Of a DNA stretch of 64,000 bases, positions 54,630 to 64,000 are shown piece after piece (within the stretch, counting starts at the first letter, position 1; each line of letters begins with the position of its first letter). The DNA comes from an uncultured bacterium. Lineage in GTDB: Bacteria; Patescibacteriota; Gracilibacteria; Absconditabacterales; Absconditicoccaceae. Below the pieces are notes generated by a model, which worked only from the letters and a program-made list of their open reading frames with translations, did no database searches and was not told the origin of the DNA. Both the position numbers and the translations under genes were made by a program. The stretch is from contig CAMVNA010000001.1 of the NCBI GenBank assembly GCA_947168725.1, positions 1-64,000 on the forward strand. The letters run 5' to 3'.

Positions 54630-55145
54630 ATGACAAACAACACAGACAACAAAGAGGTGCAAGGAATTAAAGCATCTCAAAATGAACTCCTTCAATGACT
54701 TGAATCGGAATTATGAACGCTGATTGTCGATGAAACAAGTGGATTGTCAGATTTAGCTTCATTTTCCAAAAACCTTTCCCATGAAAAGTCGGAGAAAAAG
54801 CTAACAAAACACAATCTTCGTATTATCAAAGAGGATTTACAAAATGAATGACTAATAGATTTTGAATCATGAGAAAGAAATGGAATTCATTTTTGATTTG
54901 AAGTAATTGGAAATGATATCGAACCAACTCTAACTCCAAATGGAGATTGTATTATTCCTATCAATTTTCGGTACGATTCACAAAGAAGAACAAAATTGCT
55001 TATTATTCATGTTGAAGATGTGAATGGTAGAAATGTGTACAGTATTCCGGATGGAGCAAATGAATATCCTATACAAATCTGAAAAGAGTCTTGGGTTTAT
55101 GCTTTACAGCATGATGAAAATGGTTTTCATTTAATGGTTAAATAA
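54630..55145 (+). CDS. Hypothetical protein (171 aa)
   Basis: MTNNTDNKEVQGIKASQNELLQGLESELGTLIVDETSG... Confidence 0.65.
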
Positions 55146-55170
55146 CTTTTATTTATTAATTTATACAAAA

Positions 55171-55602
55171 ATGACACCTACACCAGAAATTAAACAAGTT
55201 GCAGAAACATTTAAAGATACTGAAAGACGTATAAATATCAAAGAGGCATCAGATGAAGAATTAAAACAAATGGCTGAAGGTATAGTTAATAACCCTGAAA
55301 ATCAGGAACAGGTTAAATTTTTCCCTGATTTGTGGAATTCTTTAAATGCTGAAGAAAAATGAAAAATTGCCTGACAACTTACTACAGAAATCCAAGATTC
55401 TATTAAAGAATTGAAAGATTTATGAATAGAATATTCTCCAGAGATTTCACAAGAAGATGTAGATAATGTCGCTGCACTTGAATTTGTTAGAGCAAATAAA
55501 GATAAGATTCCTCAATCATGGCTTAAAGTGGAAGAAAAAGCAAATGAGGTATCTAAAGAAATTTGAAAAGAAGTACAAGATAAAGGAATTATTGAAAAAT
55601 AA
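55171..55602 (+). CDS. Hypothetical protein (143 aa)
   Basis: MTPTPEIKQVAETFKDTERRINIKEASDEELKQMAEG... Confidence 0.65.
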
Positions 55603-55618
55603 TGATATAGATTATTTC

Positions 55619-55651
55619 GAAAAAAGCTGACTAAATGTCAGCTCTTTTTCT
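55619..55651. terminator. Bidirectional terminator overlapping the stop codon of the minus-strand gene
   Basis: AAAAAAGCTGACTAAATGTCAGCTCTTTTTC. Confidence 0.75.
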
Positions 55652-56125
55652 TATATAAATATATCCACCAAATACTGCTAATGTAGCTAAGATGATTCAT
55701 ATCAAACTTCCACTTGGTCCTGTTTTTGGGACAACAGGAATTACTGTTCTCGTAACCTCAGGTTGCTCTCAATTAGGGGCTTTTTTATTAGTTACTGTGG
55801 ATGCTGGATTCTTTCACTTTATAACAAACTTAATTTCATCTCAACCATCTCATGGAATCATCCATATTCTTTGGTCTCAATCCCATTGTTTAGTATAGGT
55901 AAATGTCTGATCACTTATTTTAACTTCTCCGAAATGTAACCAATCATTTGTCTGTGGATCTTGAAGGTTTATATCTACGTATCATCAATCTGAATTATCT
56001 GTTCGATTTATTGTTACATTATCTCAATGTGTTGTATGTGAAAGATTTAATATACTAGGAGCAGCAAATGTAAATCATATGAATATACCAAACACCATCG
56101 AAAGAAATATAAACAATTTCCTCAT
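55631..56125 (-). CDS. Secreted protein with LPXTG-like C-terminal sorting signal
   Basis: Signal peptide; C-terminus VVPKTGPSGSLIGIILATLAVFGGYIYIRKRADI. Confidence 0.7.
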
Positions 56126-56497
56126 GAAAAATTAAGTGAATAAAAAACACAACGACGACCTTATAAATTTACAAACTGAAAAATCAAATTGAAAATATAT
56201 TTTTTATTTTATATTACACAAAACTATACTAAAAAATATTGACTTTTATAGGATTGAACGACTTTAATTTTATTAAAAAATTTATTATTTACATGAAATT
56301 GTCTAATAATATTCATCATTTATTTTAAAATAGTTTACACATTATACAATAAAAGTAAATATTTATATATATTTTTTTTATGAAAGAGAATCTTTTCTTG
56401 TTGAGATATTAATATTTCTATTTGCATTCTTCAAATATAAAAATATAAGTCTTAGTATTGTAGCTGTGTGATATTTTATTTTTATTTAATTTATATC

Positions 56498-57469
56498 ATG
56501 AAAAAATCATTATTATCTTTGGCAGGTATTATAGCGTTATCTAGTATACTTTGCTGAGCTGTTAGCGCTCAATTAGAGATTTCAGATTTATTTTATGATG
56601 GAACTCCACAAGTTGATGGAGCTCATTCTAAGCTCTTAAATGAGTATGAAAATACTCGGTGATATGCTGACTCTACTACTATAAGTTGTGAGGTTAACAA
56701 TGGTGTTACTATCACATCTTCAATAGTTGAAGACTCAACAATGGACAAAGCAAATGTTTATAATCTATTCTTTAGTCCGTATCGTGTAGATCAAATAAAA
56801 TCTTCAGATCCATCAGTTGATGTTTCAAAAATCATGATGAAAAAAGTAGAAATTGGTGATAATGATAGTGATGTAAAATTTGAGATTCCTGTAGCAGATA
56901 TTGATTCAAATACTGTATACTACGGATTCATTTCTCCTGCTGATATGTTTGATGTTGTTGGTACTCCATCAAAGGAAATCTGTTTCTTGGTGGATGGTAA
57001 TAAATGTTTACAGGCTTCTGCTTGTGATACATTAAAGACTACAAAAAACGCTAGCGAAGAAGAGGTTATAGAACAGCATGGAGCTTCTTGTGTATGAATG
57101 GATCTTGCTAATATTACACATACAGTAAACTGAAATACACTTACTTTGAAATGGTCTAGTATTGAATGAGATGTTGTAGAAATTGCTATATTCGATCCAG
57201 AATCTGAAGTTTATAAAAGCCTATGAACAGCCAAGATGAGTGATGAAAAATTTGATTATAATATGCAATGGGATGGAGAACAAAATTTCATGCTTACAAA
57301 CTGATGTAAGGAAGTTTATTATAAAGCTGATGCAAAAAGATGAGAAGAAGAACCAATTAAAGCTACTCCAGCAACAGGACCTGCTGAAAATATTTTGTAT
57401 GTTGCTATAGCTGCTATTGTATTGTATGGTGCTTACGTGGTTTTCTTTAGGAAATCTGAAAATAATTAG
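56498..57469 (+). CDS. Secreted protein with LPXTG-like C-terminal sorting signal
   Basis: Signal peptide; C-terminus ATPATGPAENILYVAIAAIVLYGAYVVFFRKSENN. Confidence 0.7.
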
Positions 57470-57491
57470 TAGATATTCATTAATATATAAA

Positions 57492-57522
57492 GAAAAGGCC
57501 AATCGTTAAGGTTGGCTTTTTT
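57492..57522. terminator. Rho-independent terminator
   Basis: AAAAGGCCAATCGTTAAGGTTGGCTTTTTT. Confidence 0.75.
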
Positions 57523-57535
57523 GTATACTATTACA

Positions 57536-58597
57536 TTATTTAAATATTTTTTCAATTTGTGTCTTCAAGTCTTGATAATCTTTACAAGACAAAACTTGTT
57601 GTTTTCGTTCTTTGGATCACGGAATTCATTTTACGTATTGGAAGAGAAATTTTCTAAACTCTACTATTGTATGTGGTTGAAGTCCAGATTTATTTTTATT
57701 TTCTTTTACTTTTTTTTCGATCCACTCTAGCGGAATCTCTAAATCTTTAACTGTAATCTCTCATGATTTGTTTACAATTTTTTCATTAAATCGCTGATCA
57801 CAAACAATACTGTAATCTAAATGTTTTAATACGGTTTCGCACTTTTCTGATAAAATCGGTTTATGCGTGGTAAATATTCGTGGATTTCAAATGGCCGCCT
57901 GACCTACCATTACTCAGTCAAGATTAAATTCTAAAAGTTTATTCTCAGCATCAATATAAGAATTAATTCATCAATTACCGATAATTTTACAATTAGGATC
58001 TCAAACTTTTTTAATTTTGTCTTTTACCTCATGAATAAACTTTCGATCTGAATCTCATGAATAAAGTTGTTTTAATGTTCTTCAATGAATTGAAATTTTA
58101 TTACAATATTTAGAGGCTTTTACTAAAAAATCCATCTGCTGTATTTTATCGTTTTCATTTAATCATGCTCTTGTTTTGAGGGAAAATGATAATTGTCACG
58201 GAATGTTTGATAATTTCTGAATAATTTTCAGCGTTTTCTCTTTATCTTTCAGCATGTCGCTTCATCATCCAACTTTCATCACAGTATTGCTTGGACATCC
58301 AGTATTCAGCTCAATTCAGCTAAACAAACCTGAATATTCGTTCTGAATTTTTTGTGTAGCTTCAATTAAGGTTTCTTCTTTTCATCAGTAAATTTGAAGA
58401 ATTGGTTTTTGTCATGGAGTTGTTAAAGCATGTTTAATGACCTGATTTGGATTAATTAAAAATCCATCAACATTCATAAATTCTGTCCGCAAATTTAATG
58501 AATCAGATTTTTTTCAATATTTTTCAAAAATCTGACTAGTAATCAATCTAGTTGCACAGTTTGTGATTCAATCCATTGGTGCAAAACACAGCTGCAT
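57536..58597 (-). CDS. dus: tRNA-dihydrouridine synthase
   Basis: MQLCFAPMDGITNCATR, IELNTGCPSNTVMKVGGGSDMLKD, ISIHGRTLKQLYSG, IIGNGGINSYIDAENKL, DGVMVGQAAIGNPRIF. Confidence 0.92.
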
Positions 58598-58633
58598 TCT
58601 TTAAAAAAAGTTACATAAATTCAGATTAAATTA

Positions 58634-59194
58634 TTATTCTTGTCAAAGTTTAATCTTTAAAGCTTTTAATGCCCTAGAACATCTTTGTCTTACTAAATCT
58701 TGAGAAATTCATAGAATTCAAGCAATATCTCAATAGCTTTTTTCTTCGATATATTTTAATGATATAATTTCCTTGCTTGTTTCATCCAAATCATACATTG
58801 CTTGTTGAATTTGTTCAAATGTGTATTCATTATCTAAAATCTGAGTAAAATCTTCTTCGTCTTCTAAAGAATCTTCGAAAGAAAGCTCACTTTCTGTATC
58901 TATCTCGCTAAATGCAGATTCTCATCTTTTTTTCCAAAAATCTTTCAATGTATTTTTGAATATAGACCAAACCCAACCAGAAAAACTCTGATCTATATCA
59001 AAATTGGGCAATCCATTCCGGCATTTAATATAAAAATCTGCGATAATATCTTGCATATCATCATCTTCTATAAAATAATTCGCTTTCAAATAACGGAAAA
59101 AAATGTCTACTGTATCCAAATAAAATTTATTGAATGCTTCTTCATCTTGTTGAATTAGAAGCTCTTTAAATGCAAGAATAAAATCAATTACCAT
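58634..59194 (-). CDS. ECF-type RNA polymerase sigma factor
   Basis: DDDMQDIIADFYIKCRNGLPNFDIDQSFSGWVWSIFKNTLKDFWKKR; sigma4 EIISLKYIEEKSYGDIAGILGISQDLVRQRCSRALKAL. Confidence 0.85.
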
Positions 59195-59327
59195 TTATTT
59201 TTTAATAATCCAAAAGCACGAAATTCCTACAAAAATTAATTAATACTTTTTTTCAACTGTCTTTATACATCCTAGTACTAAACGAATCTTTTTTTGTTTT
59301 ATATCAGCTTTAACTTGCCTTTTATAT

Positions 59328-59657
59328 TTAATATGTTCTTTGTAATATAACAGTATGATCCGTTCAATCGTTAAATTTTTCTGGATTGAAACCAGATATA
59401 CACGTCAATACCTCTTCAGGATTTCAGTTTTCATCTGTCTTTAATGGCATTAATGGAGAATTAAACGCATCTCATTTTACAATGTCTTTTCAATCTTCAA
59501 CTTTACACAAGCAGACCCCACAGGCTCCGGCACCACAACTAACAGGAATATCTATTCCATGCATTGCTGCAAGTTCTGCTATATTTTTTCAATTTTCAGC
59601 AACAAATTCTCATATTTTATCTCATTTTGGATCCTTGATTATTACGTTAATTACCAT
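59328..59657 (-). CDS. [2Fe-2S] ferredoxin
   Basis: HGIDIPVSCGAGACGVCLCKVEDGKD ... EEVLTCISGF. Confidence 0.9.
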
Positions 59658-59733
59658 CTCTAGTTATAGTTAAATAATAAAATTCTTATTGTTTCGTCCT
59701 TTTGATTATATAATAATTCATATAAAAATCAAA

Positions 59734-59766
59734 CAAAAAGCTGACCTAACAATAGATCAGCCTTTT
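59734..59766 (-). terminator. Rho-independent terminator
   Basis: AAAAAGCTGACCTAACAATAGATCAGCCTTTTC. Confidence 0.7.
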
Positions 59767-59784
59767 CTTTCTCCTATAAATAAA

Positions 59785-61566
59785 CTATATATTTCTCATT
59801 GTATAATTATATCGATCATTAAATGCCTCTTGAAAATCATCAAAATCGCTAAAGTCTCTGTTTCTCTTATTGTTTATTACATCTTTCATATCGTTATAGA
59901 AGTTTTCAGATAATCTTATCCAATATGTATCTCTCTTCAATGATGGATACTGTCTTTGCATTTGTCATACCATATTATTCCGTTCTTTGTATACTTTTTT
60001 CACTGTGTTTAATTCTTTAACAGAAAATCCATCCACACTACTTTCTTCTTCATCATCAATATCACCTACTGAAAACTGAATATAAGATTCATTTCCATCT
60101 GTATCTTCTACATAGATTCTATAATATCCACTCTTCTTGAATTTTACTAAATTCTTTAATACAACTTCACCATCGTCTGATGATGTCATCCTATAATATC
60201 CATCATCCCATTCATCAGAATAATCTGAGAAATACGTAGAAGAAGTATTAGAAATACTTGACCAACTATCTGAAGATGATTTTCTGTATTTTGCAGATAG
60301 AACTAATTTACCAACATAGTCATCATCTGTTTCAATAGTAAGATTTACATACTGATTAGTGGAAGGAGACTCTCTATTGGTAGAAAGTTCAATTTCATCA
60401 TTATTGTTTGAAGAAGATGAAGAACTATAAGTATCTACATTGATTTGAACATATGACTCATTTCCATCTGTATCTTCTACGTAGATTCTATAGTATCCAC
60501 TCTTCTTAAATTTAACTATGTTCTTTAATGTAGCTTTCCCATCTTCATCAGTAACAATCCTATGGTATGAATCAGACCAAGCACTAGAATAATCAGAAAT
60601 ATAAGTTGATGAAGTTATATTATTTATAGTGGACCAAGAATCTGAACTACTTGATTTATATTGAAGTTTAGAAATTTTAATTCTAGCATCATAATCAGCA
60701 TCAGTTTTTACAGTTAAATTAATCCACTCATAAGTATCAGGATTAGAAGGAGATACTGTAACTTTTAGCTCATCATTGTTATCATATGAACTAGCAGTAT
60801 CAACATTGAATTGAATATAAGATTCATTTCCATCTGTATCTTCTACATAAATTCTATAGTAACCACTCTTCTTAAATTTAACTATATCTCATATTGTAAT
60901 TTCACCTCTATCGGAAGAAACCATTCTATAATATCCATCATCCCATTCATCAGAGTAATTTGAAAAATACGTAGATGATGTATTTGAAATACTTGACCAA
61001 CTACTTGATGATGAGCTTCTATATTTTGCACTTAATGATAATCTACCTGTATAGTTTTTATCTGTTTTGATAGTTAAATTTACATATTGACTAGTAGATG
61101 GAGATTTTCTGTTTGTTGAAAGCTCTATTTCATCACTATTTTTGCTTGATGATGAGCTTGAACTTGAAGTATTACTACTAGATGCCCATGTCCCTTTATT
61201 AAAGTTAACATCCGTTGACATTCTTTTCGAATAAAAATTTCCGTTTCTTGTTACATAAGTAGATGATACTATTACATCATCCGTATCTGATCATGCATAA
61301 TAGAAAGATCCTTTACATCCATTGAATGTGTACATGGTGTTGTTTGGTAAAACGATATAACACCTTACACTAGAACCTCTTTCAAGGTTGTTCTTATCAA
61401 TGGATAATTCAAAATTCTTGGATCATTCCTTAGTAATTCCGAGACAAACGCTATCTCAATTATAAAATTTAACATTGAGACAATCAGATGATGCAGCTGA
61501 TGCTGATCATATTGATAATGCTATACCAAATATTCAGGCAAGCAGAATTCATAAAAGTTTTTTCAT
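59785..61566 (-). CDS. Secreted surface protein with three Ser-rich repeats
   Basis: 594 codons; signal peptide; VKFKKSGYYRIYVEDTDGNESYIQF occurs three times with Ser-rich linkers. Confidence 0.8.
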
Positions 61567-62005
61567 CTTTATAAGGAGAAAGGATAAAAAATTATTTTAA
61601 CAAGATTTTATATAATGATTTAGACATAAAAGTCAAATCTTTTTTGAAATGTCAACATGAAATAATATAAATGTGTTTATATAATAGTATACCTTTTTGG
61701 TATTTAGTCAAATACAAACAATATCTGCTAATTTCTTATATAAAATTATATTAAAATTTCAAACAAAATACATTTTCTCAAAAAAATAGTTAATAACATT
61801 ATTTTATATTAATTGTTAAGAATGTTAAAAAAAAGATAAAAAAATACACCCAAAAAACACCAGTTTATAACTGGTAAGTTTTGCTATTTTCTAAAAATAG
61901 GCTTTCTATAAATCAAAAAAATGTTAAAAACTCAAAATCTGTGCAAACCAAAAGCTATCACTGTTCAAAAATTTTTATAGATTTTTCCCTTGTATTTAAT
62001 ATTAA

Positions 62006-62021
62006 ATACAATATATAGTGG
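62006..62021. promoter_or_regulatory. NrdR box 1
   Basis: ATACAATATATAGTGG versus consensus acaCwAtATaTwGtgt. Confidence 0.75.
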
Positions 62022-62038
62022 TCAAATTAAAAATTAAA

Positions 62039-62054
62039 TCACTATATATTGTGT
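62039..62054. promoter_or_regulatory. NrdR box 2
   Basis: TCACTATATATTGTGT versus consensus; 33 bp from box 1, immediately upstream of nrdD. Confidence 0.8.
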
Positions 62055-62083
62055 TTTACATGAATTATTAAACACTAGAAAAA

Positions 62084-64000
62084 ATGACAATTTATAAAAT
62101 TAGAAAAAGAAATGGTTCTATTGTAACCTTCGAAAAAGAGAAAATCACCAATGCAATTCAAGCTGCTTTTGATGCAGTTCAGAATTGAGAAGTTGAGCAC
62201 ATTCCTGCTCTTGTAGATTTGGTTATTTCAAATGTAGAAGCAAAAGTCTGAAATGATATTCCAGATATTGAAATCATTCAAGATGAAGTAGAAAATGTAC
62301 TTATGCAACAACAATTTGAAGATGTAGCTAAAGCTTACATTACATACCGCCAAAAAAGAGCCGAAAGTCGTGATGTAAAAAATATCGTGGTAGAAGTAGA
62401 TAGAACTATGGATGAATACTTGGGTCATTTAGACTGGAGAATCAACGAAAATGCGAATGTATGATATTCTATTTGATGATTGATTCTTAAGAACTCTGAA
62501 AAGATTGTAGCAAATTACTGGCTTTCAAAGATATATCCTGCTGAAGTAGGGAACGCTCATAGAAATGGAGATTATCATATCCATGATTTATGAATGTTTA
62601 CTCCGTACTGTGCATGATGGAGTTTAAGGCAGATGCTAGAAGAATGATTTAATGGAGTTACTTGAAAACTTGCATCTAAACCTCCTAGACATCTTCAGTC
62701 TGCGGTAAATCAGATGGTAAATTTCCTTTGAACTTTACAGAATGAATGGGCTGGTGCTCAGGCCTTCAGTTCATTTGATACTTACTTAGCACCATTTGTG
62801 CATAAATATGAAGTATCTATAGAAAAAGAGTTGGATGATAGTAAATCATCATTAACATGAGAAGAAAGGCAGAAATATATCGATGAAAGAACATACAAGT
62901 ATGTGAAACAGAATCTTCAGAACTTTGTATTTAACATGAATGTTCCTTCTAGATGGTGATGTCAAACTCCATTTAGTAACATAACATTGGATTGGACTTG
63001 TCCCGAGGATTTAAAGGAGAAATCTCTAATGCTGTGATGAATTGAATGCTGATATTATCCAAAGAAATTCTGAGAACTCCAAAAAGAAATGAATCTAATT
63101 AACAAAATTTTGATTGAAATATATACGGAATGAGATGCAAATTGAGCAGTATTCACATTCCCTATACCAACATACAATATTACAGAAGATTTTGACCGGA
63201 ATGGACCAAATGTAGATGCATTATTTGAAATGACTGCTAAATATTGAATTCCATATTTCCAAAATTTCGTAGGATCTCAATTCAAGGTTAAAAAAGATGA
63301 AAAATGAAATATAGTTAAAGTTCCGAATCCTAATGCGTATAAACCATGAGCAGTTAGATCGATGTGTTGTAGGCTTCAGCTCGATCTTACGGTTCTAGAA
63401 AAGCGTGGATGAGGGTTGTTCGGTTCTGCAGAAATGACATGATCAATATGAGTGGTTACAATCAATCTTCCAAGAATCTGATATAATTTCAAGTGAGATA
63501 AAGAATGATTCAAAAATCAGATTTTGTACCTCATGAACCTAGCTAAAACATCTCTTGAAATAAAGAGAAAAGAGATGACAAAATGGTTAAATTCAGGATT
63601 ATATCCGTTTACAAAGAGATATTTGCCATCATTTAGAAATCACTTCTCAACAATTGGAGTTAATTGAATGAATGAAGCTATTCAGAACTTCACAAGCTGA
63701 AAAGAGGATATTACAACACCATGGTGAATGGAATTTGCTGAAGAAATATTAGATTTCATCAGAGAAAAGCTCAAGGAATATCAAGAAGAAACATGAAATC
63801 TTTATAATCTAGAAGCTACTCCATGAGAAGGAACGACTTACAGATTTGCGAAAGAAGATAAAAAACAGATTCCAAATATTATACAAGCCTGAACAGATGA
63901 TGCTCCTTACTACACAAATTCATCTCAAATCCCTGTTGGTTATACTAATGATCCATTTGAAGCTTTGGAACTACAAAATAATTTACAATGTTTATATACA
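62084..64000 (+). CDS. nrdD: Anaerobic ribonucleoside-triphosphate reductase (partial, runs off window)
   Basis: ATP-cone MTIYKIRKRNGSIVTFEKEKITNAIQAAF, HRNGDYHIHDL, NMNVPSRWGCQTPFSNITLD, SMCCRLQLDL, FGSAEMTGSIGVVTINLPRIGYNFKG. Confidence 0.95.

Overview
This 64 kb AT-rich bacterial window uses a recoded genetic code in which UGA is glycine (translation table 25, as in Gracilibacteria/BD1-5 and Absconditabacteria/SR1). The supplied standard-code ORF track is therefore badly fragmented. With TGA read as Gly and only TAA/TAG as stops, most of the window resolves into long intact genes: a P-type cation ATPase, ruvB, prmC, ogg, dus, nrdD (partial), an M29 aminopeptidase, PrsW, HU, a ferredoxin, an ECF sigma factor and several very large surface proteins. 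The decoding tRNA is also present: a 74-nt tRNA with anticodon UCA and glycine identity features at 346-419 (-). The rRNA genes lie in the unusual order 23S-5S-16S on the minus strand. The 16S 3' end lacks a recognisable anti-Shine-Dalgarno (CCUCC), and start codons appear to lack SD motifs. A ~13.4 kb integrated element (~40.87-54.23 kb) sits beside tRNA-His. It carries a large serine recombinase, an HUH rolling-circle Rep, 11-bp iteron-like repeats, a type III restriction-modification system, an AAA15 ATPase, an AlbA/AAA-4 protein and a GIY-YIG-like protein, all written in the UGA=Gly code. Its two ends share a near-identical 21-nt core that lies in the same reading frame of recombinase C-terminal coding sequence. 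This suggests the recombinase gene spans attP and changes its C-terminus between integrated and excised states. All translations were made by eye; no database search was run.
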